Part shown: positions 44,786 through 54,996 of the stretch, piece by piece
Layout: each line of letters begins with the position of its first letter
Numbering within the stretch: the stretch's first letter is position 1
Assembly (NCBI GenBank): GCA_025558095.1
Contig: JAIVFI010000033.1
Coordinates: 62,001 to 126,000, forward strand
Direction: 5' to 3'
Length of the DNA stretch: 64,000 nucleotides
Source of the DNA: Hyaloraphidium curvatum
Lineage: Eukaryota > Monoblepharomycota > Hyaloraphidiomycetes > Hyaloraphidiales > Hyaloraphidiaceae
Made by a program: the position numbers and the translations under genes
Notes under the pieces: generated by a model
What the model saw: the letters and a program-made list of their open reading frames with translations, nothing else
Told to the model about the DNA's origin: nothing
The model's database searches: none

Positions 44786-44905
44786 CGCCGTGGTCTGGGT
44801 GGAATCGGTCGGGATGTTCTGTCTGGAGAGCCTGGTGGAGACTGAACAGCGCGTGGCTGGCAGGGGCGTGTAATGTTTTGCTCGAACATGTTCTCTTTCA
44901 AAGCA

Positions 44906-46576
44906 TCATGCCCGGGGCGGGGAGATTTCGACGATGCTCTTGCCCCGGTTGCCGCCCTTGAGCATCTCGCAGTAGAATGCCCCCGCACCCTTGAGCCCCG
45001 GCCGGATGTCGAGGCGGTACTTCTTCCAGTCTCCGCGACGAATACCGTCCTTGATGTCCTTGACGGCCTCCTCGAAATCTTTGTAACGAGATCAGTTGAA
45101 AGCAGTGAAGGGACCGTGTGCTTACTCACACTGTGCCCGATAGTCACGGACGTTGAACGGTGCATAGTCGATCTTCTTCTCATCGATCAGCTTCTGTGCC
45201 TCCTCGGGCAATCCGGCACCGATGGCGAGCCCAGGCGAGGTGTTGTACCTGGAGATTTGTCCGCTGCACAGTACCAAGTCAAACAGTGAACAAGACGTCT
45301 ACTGCGGAAACGAACCAGATGGGGAATCGGGCGCCGGGATTAGCGGCGTGGAATGCAGCCATGAGCAAGTCACCGCCGACCTAGAAGAGAGGAACAGGCA
45401 TCAGCGAAGAATACGATGAAAATAGAGAAATACTTTCATTGTCAAAGTAGACATCGACCCCTTTCGGGCAGGCTTTCTTGAGGGCCTCCGCGAGAGAACC
45501 TCCCTCGGGGTGCTTGCTGGTGATTCGAGAACGGCGAGTGAGAACGCGTCTGTCGTGGTGATGAGATCGACGTACTAGTCCACGGCCGCATCGATCCCGA
45601 GATCCTCCAGCAGCGACTTGCACTTGTCCGCGCCTCCCGCGCTGCCGACCACCCGGCACCCGTGCGCCTTCGCAAAGATGCACACCGATTGGCCCACCGC
45701 CCCGGCCGCCGCCGAGACCAATACCGTCTCGCCGGCAGCGGGCTTTCCCTTGAGGTTCAGCCCGACCCACGCCGTGATCCCGCTCGTCCCCAAAGGTCCA
45801 ACATAGTAGGGGAGCGGGATGCCGTCCCGCTTCTCCTCCTCCGGGTCGACGGCGACCAGCATCTTGGAAGCTTCCTGGGAAGCGACCTCGGCGGCGCTGA
45901 GGACCTGGTACGTGATGTGAAGGTGAAGATGTCAACAACATGTCACGGCCTGCCTGTCCAGGTCACGGCTGACCTGGTACTCGGCCCATTTGGTGAGCAC
46001 AGTCGAAATGAAGATTCCGGCAGCGTATTTGGGGTTCGCAGAGCGGAGAACGTAGGACACCCCGTAGCCCTGGATCGGGTGGCCGATTTGGAACGAGCCG
46101 CCCGAGTACGCTGAGGAGACAGGTGTTTGATAGCCCAGAGTAGAAGTGACGAAGGAAGGTGAGAAAAGCCGGTTGCCCGTCAGCGATTCCACCCACAAGG
46201 TCCACCAGGAGCCATGCGCATCCTCATGTACGGATCACATGTAACATAGACGTTTTTCCTTCGTTTCGGGGGACGCTGGTCAGTTGGCGCGCTGCCGCCG
46301 CGGCAACGTTCCTACAGAAGCAGCTCTCCTTCCTTGAGCTCCACGTCCAAGTCGAAGAGTTCCTCGACGAGTCCAAAGTCCTCCGGCACCGGCGCTCCTT
46401 CCGGGTACCTCGCCATAACGACGGTCTTGGACTAGCAATCGAACAGAGCAACGCGCGAAAGAGACCAGGCAGTCGAACAGAGCAACGAGAAGGGAGAGAC
46501 GCGCCCGTGTCACTCGAACGGTGCGGCAAATGCTCGTGCGATGAATAAAAACCTTGACTTTCCCCTGGGGCGCCAT
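44906..46576 (-). CDS. NADP-dependent oxidoreductase, PTGR/zinc-less MDR family, about 369 aa
   Basis: Medium-chain reductase like leukotriene B4 12-hydroxydehydrogenase and yeast YML131W; reduces C=C of enones with NADPH. Exons: 46553-46576, 46316-46431, 46206-46258, 45974-46110, 45576-45904, 45438-45516, 45316-45380, 45130-45263, 44906-45078. Motifs: KTVVMARYPEG, VTCDPYMRMRM, IQGYGVSYVLRSANP, LGTSGITAWVGL, nucleotide-binding VSAAAGAVGQSVCIFAKAHGCRVVGSAGG, DVYFDNVGGD, and CGQISRYN near the end. Two junctions need care. Between 46110 and 46206 a second donor (exon to 46197) would add three residues. The intron 45381-45437 works only if it starts with GA: a GT donor four bases further in gives a frameshift. 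GAAAGT in place of GTAAGT restores the conserved FDNVGG. Either a rare GA-AG intron, a sequence error or a damaged allele. Confidence 0.85.
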
Positions 46577-46786
46577 GGCGATTCGAAGCAGCGGGACACA
46601 GGGACGGGAGACGTTTTTGGAGCCTCCGCGCCAGCGGGGAAGAGCCGACGACGGTCTATGAATCCGCAAAGTCAGACGATCATCGACGGACAAGTCAGGC
46701 AAAGAGCTGGTCAGAAGTCAGATCCACTCAGAGGCCCCGTGGGCAATCTACAAAATCCATGGTATAGCCCCGCACCCTGCTCTTCG

Positions 46787-47864
46787 TCATGCACTCGCGT
46801 TTTCCTTCCCCGACCCGGCCGCCGGCGCCGCCGCCTCGGCGGCCTGCTTCGCGAGCATCCGCTCCCGCTGCTTGAAAGCAGCCCGCATTTTGAAGTAGTC
46901 CTTGTGCAGTCCGCACTCGGTCTTTTGTCCGTCGCCGTCCGTCTGGCCGACGAAGCGGCCCGCGCGCTCGTCCTCGCCCTCCTTCACGGGCTGCGTCGAG
47001 TGCCAGTCCCCAATGCTCCGGTACGAGCGGTCGTACAGCGGGTTGTACGGGACGCCCTCGTCGCGCAGGTAGGCCCAGACCTGGTCCCAGGTCCAGGTGG
47101 CCAGCGGGTTCAGCTTGTACACGCCCTGGCTGGCCGAGTACTCGAGGATCTTGATCGAGGACCGGTCGCCGCGCTGCGACCGCCGGCGGCCGGTGATGGC
47201 GCACTGCACCGCCGGCTGCATGCTGTGGTACGAGCGGTTGCCCGGCTCCGCCTTGACCAAGAAGTCGTAGCTCTCGGGGTCCGTCTCCCACAGACGCTTG
47301 CCGTACTCGCGCTCAAACTCCTCGGTCGTCTCCACGCCCTTGGGCTTGAAGACGTGCATCGGGGCATTGTAGTGCGCGGCAGACCGGTGCGCCAGCTCGA
47401 CGGTCTCGGGGAAGTGGTACAGGGTGTCGATGAAGATCAGGGGCACGAGATGCTGATGCCGCGAGGCCGGATCCGCGTGCGAGACGGATGCCGATGCGTG
47501 GTGCGCGGCGACCTGGCGCTTCGAGATCCTGCGGAGGGGGCACCGTCAGCGTCCGTTTGCGAGCCAATCGCCCCGCCGGGGGGCAGATCCCGGCGCGGGC
47601 GGTGCCGCGGCGTCCTCACTTTGCGAGCATGTCCAGGATGACCGAGCCCGTGGCGCCGAACGACGTGGTCTGGTAGAGCCCGTCGCCGAACGTCAGGATG
47701 GCCCACTCGAGCACCTGCTGCGGCGTCTGCGCCACGAGCCGCTCGTTCAGCTTCGCCAGCGCCTCGTGCGAGAAATGCACGGGGTGCGGCGCGTGGTGGC
47801 CGTGGTGCGGCGGGGGCCCGGCGAGGAACGATGCGCGCGAAGGCGACGTGGAGAGCGCGACCAT
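46787..47864 (-). CDS. Phosphoadenylyl-sulfate (PAPS) reductase, 308 aa
   Basis: Reduces PAPS to sulfite in sulfate assimilation. Exons: 47620-47864, 47513-47528 (16 nt) and 46787-47452; 309 codons. The 60-nt intron 47453-47512 is a multiple of three without a stop; removing it joins ISKRQ to HLVPLIFIDTLYHFPETVELA, which matches the family, whereas keeping it inserts 20 odd residues. Other motifs: FGATGSVILDMLAK (PAPS pyrophosphate loop), GVYKLNPLATWTWDQVW, YNPLYDRSYRSIGDWHSTQPV, and the C-terminal ECGLH with the catalytic cysteine. The absence of the paired iron-sulfur cysteines (CC...CxxC) marks it as PAPS- rather than APS-specific. It depends on thioredoxin or glutaredoxin. The N-terminus has a His-rich stretch (PPPHHGHHAPHPVHF). 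Confidence 0.93.
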
Positions 47865-48396
47865 TGCGAGGGCGGGCGGGGGAGGTCGCGCTGAATGCTG
47901 GGAATGCGCGGCGTCCGTCGTCTGCCCTTTATTCGCAGTGGACTGTGTGGAGAGCGCGATTTGGTGAGCGGGTGCCGGGACGGGGGTTTTTGCCGGCCGC
48001 GCATGGCGCCATTCGATCCCGGATTGCGTGACCGCCGCCCCCCTAAAACGCGGCCCCCCTCCCCCTGTTTGGTTCGCCGCGCGCCGCCAGGGCCGGCCAA
48101 CCTGGATGTTTTCGTGGCTTAATGGGCTAGATGACCTATGAGTTGATTTGCCAAAAAGGACTGGGAGGACCATGGCTTGGTGTTAGAGGCCCCCACTGGG
48201 CTTCGGATGGTTGACTTGCCCCTCAAAATGATGTGGTCGGAAACCATCTTGCCGGGCATCTCCGCAGTCAATTTCGTTTCAATGTTCGTCCCGTGATCAA
48301 GACCAATACACTCAGTCTTTGACGACCGATCTAGACGGCGGTAAAGAGCGGCCGCACTGGCCGCATCCACCTGCACCGTTCATCAGCATCCTCCAA
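47865..48396. other. Intergenic, 532 bp
   Basis: Upstream of PAPS reductase and downstream of the CBM2-like gene, both minus. Should include the PAPS reductase promoter. No Met4/Cbf1-type CACGTG box is obvious. Nothing coding seen. Confidence 0.4.
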
Positions 48397-51353
48397 TCAC
48401 CGTCCCCACGGCGACGACGCCAGGTCCCGGAGCCCGGGATTCGGAGACCAGCTGGCCTCGGCATCCGCCTCCATCCTCGGCTTCAGGGTCCGGAACACCC
48501 GAGTCTTGGTGTGCGAGGTTGTTCGCGTGGTGCTCGGCTTTTGCCTGCGCGTCGCGGTCGTTGTGCGGCTGCGCGTCGCCGTTTCTGCCGCCGGGATCGC
48601 AAATAGCGCCGGGCTGTCGGCAACCGGCGTCGGATCGGAGGGATCGGTGATGCCGATCGAGTAGGTGACGCCGGAAAGGGTGATGGTCCAGTTGTATGCC
48701 GCTGCGACGCGCAGGGTGAGTCCAAGAAGCCATGCTCCCGAGCAAATGCAGCCCACCTTCGCGCAGGTAGGAAGTCGACCCCGTTCCCGCCCCGATCCGC
48801 TGGATGTACATCCCGAACGGCTTGGTGTTGCCCCCGATCGGCACGTTCCCGTTCCAGGCTCCCGAAGAGAGCACGCACGTCGCAATCCGCCCGTTCGCCG
48901 CGGTGGGACCCGAAAAGGAACCGCAGTTGTAGACCCAGCTGGCCTGCAGATCCCATCCGGGATCGACGGTGAACGAGATCGAGTAGCCCGAAATGACCGA
49001 CATCCCGGTGTTGTAGAGGGTCATCTCCCCGTTGAGGCTCGTTGCCGTGGCCGACTGCTGGCCCCACCTGAGGGAGGCAGGGCCGCTGGGGAGGGGAGCG
49101 GTAGGGGTGGTCGGGGAAGGAGCGCCCGACGTCGGCGTGCCCGGATCCAAGGGGTCGGTCATTTCCACGGCGTATTCGACGCCGTTGATGGTGACCTTCC
49201 AGTCGTAGGCAGCTGCGCGGAGACAATCAGCCAATAGCGATGACGTTCAAGTGCCAATCTAGGCCCACCGTTGCGCAGGTAGAGCTGAACTCCGGGCGAC
49301 GCCACAAACTTCTGGATGTAGAGCCCCATCGGCCGCGTGTTTCCGCCGACCGGAACGTCGCCGTTCCAAGATCCAGAGTTCAGCACGCAGGTCGCCTTGC
49401 CGCCGTTCGCCGGCGTGGGTCCGGTGAACGAGCCGCAATTGTACACCCAGTGTGATTGCAGCTCCCATGCGGGGTCCACAGTGAAGGAGACCGAGTAGCC
49501 CGAAAGAGGCACCGCGCCGAGATTGTAGATGGTTACTTCTCCGGAGAGGCTGCGGTCCGAGGAGGCCGTTTGGCCCCAGGAAAGCCTCGCAGGCGGTCCG
49601 CCGGCAGCGGTCGACGTGCGAGTCTGCGTTGCGGATGAGGTGCCGCTTGCCGAGGAGGTGGTGGCGGTGATCGAAGAGGTCCTGGGGGTCCGCGAGGCCG
49701 TCGCAGTCTGCGAGACAGAAGTTGATGAAGGCGTCGCCGTGGCAGTTCGGCTCGCCGAAGTGGATGAAGGCGTGGGTGAGGCGGTCGCGGTGCCCGATCT
49801 CGTCGCCGACGACGTGGCAGCTGGCAGTGCAGTGGTCGAGGACGGTCCGTTGGTGGTCGAGGGAAGGGCGGTGGTTGAAGACGGAACGGGCACCGTCGTA
49901 GATGGTTCCCTCGTTGTCGAGGACGGCGTCGAGGTGCTCGAGGGGGGCGGCAATGTCGCACTCCGCGTGACGCTCGAGGAAGTCAGCTGGGCTGGAGTCT
50001 GCGAGGCGCTCGTAGTGCTCGAGGGAGGAGGGGCAACCGTCGTGCTCGAGGGAGGAGGGGGCAACGTGGTGCTGGTCAACGTTCGCGAGGCGCTCTTGGT
50101 TAAGGTGTTGGACCTAGAGGCGGTTCGGGTGGCCGATTTGGTGGTCTTGGTGCGGCTCAAAGTGCGGCTCTTGGTGTTGGTGGCTGATTTGGACGCCGTA
50201 ACCGAGGTCGTGGCCGTCCGACTGGCCGAGCTGGTTGCGGATGCCGAAGCTGTGGACGTCGAAATCGGCGCCTTTGTGGTTGATGGGGCAGGCGCAGGAG
50301 GCACGGTTGCGGTGGTCTGGCCCGTGGCCGGCGTGGTTCCGACGAGGAGCGGGGAGTTGTCTGGAGAACGAGATCATGAGCTAAACCGCAATGCGGGAAA
50401 GGAACGGACGACGTACCAAGAGGTCCACAAAACAGCAGGCTCTTCGACGTGCCCAACTGGTTCGTGCACACAGGCCCAGAGATCCCCAAGCAGCCCGAAT
50501 TGGCCCATTCAGCTTGAGTGTACTGAACGGAAGGAACGGGGATCAACACCGATTTGGGGAGGACGGGAGACCGAAACCCACGAAGCGAATGGTCAAAGCA
50601 TGAATCGAGCTGCTCGTCAAAGGACATCCAGTAGGCGCCCCGTCGTAATAGCCGACGAGGACCTTCGTGTACGGATCTATGATCAGGCGACGGTGAGGGT
50701 GAAATGGCGGCAATGAGCCCGGAATAGGAGCACCCACGGGTCCTGAAGGCGCTCGGAACGGTGGTAGTCGGAAACCAGCCGAGAAATCCGTCGCCCGACA
50801 CCGGGATCACGGTCGCGCCGGGCGAGCACCACATCATTTGCCCCGTGTTCGCCAGCTCGGACCACCACCAGTCCGACGCCGAACCACGGCTGAAAAGGAA
50901 GCCATCGGGAGCGGGAACCCGCTTGACAGGATCCCAGGCGGTGCAGTTTTCCTGCGTCCAGGTCGATATCTCGAAGGGGCAGGACGGGTCTTCGGCAAGA
51001 CGATTAGAGGCCGAGAGGCGGAAGCGGTGGACATCGCACTCACTCCCAGACGTTGGGCACGATGCGCTGTCGTAAGTCACCTGGAAGAGCATGTCGCCGC
51101 TCCCGGTCGGTACGTCCGCCGCGGCGAAGCTCGCGGCCCGGGCCACGGCCACGGAAGTCGTGGCCGTCCGAATCGGTTTCGGCGGCGCCGTCGTCGTCGT
51201 GCCCTTCTTGGGCAAAGCTCCTTGCGCAGTTGAGGCGCCATCGGCGAGCAACCCCGAGGCGAGGAGGAGCAGGGCGGTGCCAAGCGCGGCGCTTCGTGCC
51301 GGACGAAAACCGCGGCGCGCCGTGGCAACGGTGCAAGTTCTGGGCAAGTCCAT
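48397..51353 (-). CDS. Secreted protein with Ser/Thr-rich stalk and two CBM2-like modules, 889 aa
   Basis: Six exons: 50738-51353, 50582-50676, 50417-50522, 49269-50360, 48757-49212, 48397-48701; 2670 nt, 890 codons. A signal peptide lies at residues 15-45 (AALGTALLLLASGLLADGAST). The N-terminal 270 residues form a Cys/Trp-rich domain I do not recognise (WTQENCTAWDPVKR, DWWWSELANTGQMMW). Then comes a Ser/Thr/Pro stalk of about 230 residues (repeats of TPSSTS, SATASRT) expected to be O-mannosylated. Two modules follow of about 95 residues: LSWGQTASSDRSLSGEVTIYNL...WVYNCGSFTG...SWNGDVPVGG and SLRWGQQSATATSLNGEMTLYN...AWNGNVPIGG. WNG-x-x-P-x-GG with buried Trp and hydrophobic strands is the CBM2/cellulose-binding layout. 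A repeated linker-like unit AAYDWKVTINGVEY / AAYNWTITLSGVTY follows each module. It may bind chitin or cellulose. No catalytic domain is present. Confidence 0.78.
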
Positions 51354-52094
51354 TGTCGGCAACAGCAATGCGGGACAGATCCGAAGCTCTGTGCCGCGAT
51401 AAATGAAGATGATTTTTGTCTGGTGGCCCACCGGAAGCTGTTGCCGGGTTCGGCAGGGCCCCTATGTGACGCAATGCGGTTGTTGCCACAGCCAGCCGCT
51501 TCCCCGCCGCACCTCGGGATCCCCGGTCCCCCTTTCTGCCGAGTCTGCGCTTCACCACAGAACGCCAATGTTCTCCTAGAGAGATGGCTTTGCTTCTCGC
51601 CCCCTTGCAAGTGCCAGCTTGGTTGCACTTGGGCCCAGCAGGCTTCTGCTTTCAGGCATTCGACGAAGAGATTTCCGGCGCCCTCGAGAGATCCGCATCT
51701 GTTCGGTCTCAATCAATCTCTGTGCACTATATGTGTAGCTCTACTGCTCTTTGAGAGCTGCATCACCGAGTTTGGGCCACCTTACGCTCTCCGAAATGTC
51801 GGCTGCCGGATTCCATTTTCCAGTCTATCGCGGTCCTCAACCGGATTGTAGCGAGCATTGACTCTGGACCGAAAGAAGTCCCAGCTTCACTCCCTTCTTC
51901 AACAGCCCTCACCTTCCGGGCCTGGGGCCGGGCGGTGCGGGGAGCGGGCGGTGTGGTTTGGGATGCCGTCGAATCACCAGCCGGGTCTTCGAACCCTTAC
52001 CCTTGAATTTGGGACGCACCGCCCTGGTGACTCCAGACGCTCGAGCACCAATTTAAGCAACGGAACGACCTTCAAACACGACAGCAACGCCACG
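51354..52094. promoter_or_regulatory. Divergent intergenic region, 741 bp
   Basis: Between the secreted CBM2-like protein (minus) and the GH20 hexosaminidase (plus). Shared regulation of two extracellular glycan genes is plausible from orientation but no operator is visible. Confidence 0.4.
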
Positions 52095-54478
52095 ATGGAC
52101 GGATCTCAACCTTCCGGTCTCCCTGCAAGCACCTCGGCTGCCCCGCGCGGCTCCGCCGACCCCGCGCACAACGCAACGGCGCCGAGCGCACCACAGCCAA
52201 GTCGCCAACCACTCCTGATTTCCGAGCCCCGCATGGCCGTTCAGGAGGGCCGCGGAGCCTCGTGCTCATCGCACGGGCCCCTATATGGCCCGGCCAAGGC
52301 GATTGGGCCTTCGTTTGCAGGTAGGCGGCCGGCGTGCGAGCGGGGAACCGGAGGAGCCGTTCTGATCGGTCGTTCTGCCTGCCAGGCCCCAGAACGACGG
52401 GAAACAAGCGCTTCTCGTCTCTCCCTCTCTCTATTTCCACCCTCAAGACCCGCAGCCTCTCCGAGTGCGAGGCCGACTCCCCGGTCTCTCCCACGAGACA
52501 CCGCTCGGGCGTCTTTGCCGCCGAAATCACCCTCACGCTGCTCATCGCGGCCACATTTGGACTCGGACTCCTGTTTCCGAATCTTCGCCCACCCATGTCG
52601 CACGCACCGGCCGCGCCCTCCTTCCTCGGCGGCCAGGGGGCGGCTGTCATCCCTGATCACCCATCGCTGATCCCGCAGCGGACCAACTCCTCCTTCCCCG
52701 ACGACGGCTTCATCCCCCGCCTCCTCCCCCGCGCCATCACCGGCGCCCCGAACTTCTACACCACCGCGGTCTGGCCGGCTCCCAACCCCGCGACCGCGAC
52801 GACGATGAGCAACTCGACCGGCTACAGGACCTTCAACACCCTCTGCATCCGCCCCCTCCGCGTCGTCGTCGATTCGGTCTCCGGGGCCGCCCCCGCGGCC
52901 TCCTACCTCCGCGACGCCGTGGCTCGGGCCGACTCCCGCATGCGCGCGCTGGTTCCCATCCCTGCCGGCACCCCCGCCGTCCGCCTCTGTGTTGCGGTGA
53001 CCCTCGGCTCGCCCTCCCTCTCGGCCTGGGACGCCTCCGAGGCCTACTCGATCCTGATCCCCGCTGTCGGCGACATCGCGATCACCGCAGACAGCGCCGT
53101 CGGCATCGTCCGCGCGCTTTCGACCCTGACCCAGCTGATCGCGACCAACGCCGTCAACTCCGTGCCCGGCATCGACTCGCCCCTCGCCTGGGCCGTCCGC
53201 CCCGCCGCCATCCGCAACGACCGCCCCGCTTACCCCTGGCGCGGGGTCATGATCGACACGGCGCGGCACTTCTTCCCCCTGTCGGACCTCAGGCGCACCA
53301 TCGACGGGATGGAGGTGTCCAAGATGAACCGGCTGCACCTGCACCTGATCGACAGCCAGTCCTTCCCCCTCAAGTGGCCCGGCATGGACGGCCAGGGCAC
53401 GCTGTGGCAGCTCGGCGCGTTCAAGGACGCGCAGGGCAACCCGCAGGCCTACTCGGCCGCGGAGCTCGCGGACCTCGTGGACTACGGCCGCCGCAGGGGC
53501 GTCGAGGTGTACCCCGAGCTCACGATGCCCGGGCACGCGGACGTGTTCAACCTCGTGTACCCCGAGATCATGAGCTGCAACCCGGACATGAGCAGGCCGT
53601 CGGGGCAGCTGCAGCCCCTGGTGGACCGCACCTACGACGTGCTGGAGAACCTGTTCGCGTGGGGGATGGACCAGGCGTTCGCGTCGAGCCCGGCGTGGCA
53701 CATTGGCAGCGACGAGGTGCACAAGGTTGGTTGATCGGGGCCCCCGCGCGCAGGGGCATGGGCTGACCTCGTCCGCGACGCAGTGGTGCTGGAACTGGAA
53801 CAACATCGTCGCCAACTACGACTTCCTCACGGCCTACAAGCGCTTCCAGACCTTCGTCTCCGACCAGGTCGTTTCGCAGCGCGACAGGCTCATGGTCACC
53901 TGGGAGGACCTCGTCACCCCCTCCAGCCTTGAGGGATCGGGGCTCAACTACGAGACCATCGGCGACGACGGGACGGTTGTGCCGCCCATGGCAAGCAAGA
54001 AGATGGTGGTGCAGGCCTGGCGCAGCATCGACACGTACAACTGGCTCATCGCCAAGGGCTATGAGACCCTGTTCTCGGTCTCGGACTGGTGGTGAGATCT
54101 ACCGCACTTGCATCCATCCTGGCCTGCCTCTGAAACCCAACGGGTCCGATCAGGTACTTTACGTGCGGCCAGTGGTGCACGCCCGGCACGGGGAGCAGGA
54201 GCATGACGACGGCGTACAATGCGCCGATCCCGGCCACGGGATCGGCGCCGGCGAACTTCAAGGGGGGCGAGGCTGCATTCTGGAGTGAAGAAACCTACTC
54301 GGGCGTGCTCGACAAGGTCGTCTGGCCTCGATCGGGTGCTGTTGCCGAGCGGCTTTGGACAAATGGCAACGCGGCGCTTTCGGGGCAGCTCTGCACCGAG
54401 ACGAGGACGGACAGGCTCAACAGGCAGCTGACTTCCGTCGGGATCGCGCCGTGGCCGGCGTCGACGGTGATGAACTGA
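52095..54478 (+). CDS. Beta-N-acetylhexosaminidase (GH20), type II membrane-anchored, 732 aa
   Basis: Cleaves terminal GlcNAc from chitin oligomers. Exons: 52095-52320, 52386-53725, 53784-54091, 54154-54478; 2199 nt, 733 codons. There is no N-terminal signal peptide; residues 1 to about 125 are disordered and cytosolic-looking, then FAAEITLTLLIAATFGLGLLF is a single membrane span, so the enzyme should face out as a type II protein. The GH20b prelude domain is followed by the barrel: YPWRGVMIDTARHFFPL, MNRLHLHLIDSQSFPL, GVEVYPELTMPGHAD, and the catalytic pair D518-E519 in WHIGSDEVHK (usually GGDE). WCWNWNN and the C-terminal FWSEETYSG...WPRSGAVAERLW complete the barrel. All catalytic residues are intact. 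Fungal chitobiases are normally secreted with a cleaved signal, so the anchor is a distinctive trait. Confidence 0.92.
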
Positions 54479-54996
54479 TTGGGTGGGAGCCCGAGTGGGG
54501 AAGATCGGGACGGGCACGCTGCTGGCATGGTCTGGGAAGGCTTGGAGCAACTGCGTCTGACTACATCGCACTGTATCTACTACTACATCGCATAAATGAT
54601 CGACAATCTATCAGGAGGCGCTGGTGATGCGGCGGTTCCGTCGACGCGGCCGCTGGACTTTCACAGGCTGGACCCGCTGTGCGGCACCGCCTTGGTCGAC
54701 CCTCCCGCCCATCCGGCGCCCGCTCGCGGGCCCAGGCCGGCGTGTCTTCCTCCTGCCGGCGAGCAGCCCGGGTCTCGCATCGCGCCCGACAGCCAGCGCC
54801 TCCCGCCGGGCGCCCCGGGCACGCCTATCGGGGTCTCCCAGCAACGGCAGCGCGGCCCTCGGACTTCCGGGACACGCACCCCGGCGCCGGCACGTCCCGC
54901 CCGCCGCGCGTACGCAATCATTGGGTCGCTTTGAGGCCCGGCGGTGTATTTCCGGGCGCGCGTGAGCCCTCCGCGCCCGCCGATCCGCGCGCCGCG
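54479..54996. other. Intergenic, 518 bp
   Basis: Between the GH20 gene and the RING gene, both plus strand. Presumed terminator and promoter. No feature recognised. Confidence 0.4.

Noticed and set aside
45381-45434. GT-AG intron starting at 45433 in the PTGR-like gene
   Set aside because: It shifts the frame and leads to an early stop, while all downstream exons are in phase with a junction ending at 45438.
48383-51431. Three separate genes in the CBM2-like region
   Set aside because: Five introns of 55-61 nt connect all pieces in phase (890 codons) under one signal peptide, so one gene is the better model.
52241-53815. 524-residue open frame antisense to the GH20 gene
   Set aside because: It is a shadow of GC-rich third codon positions: composition is His/Arg/Gly/Val biased with no domain, while the sense strand has an intact GH20 with spliced exons.
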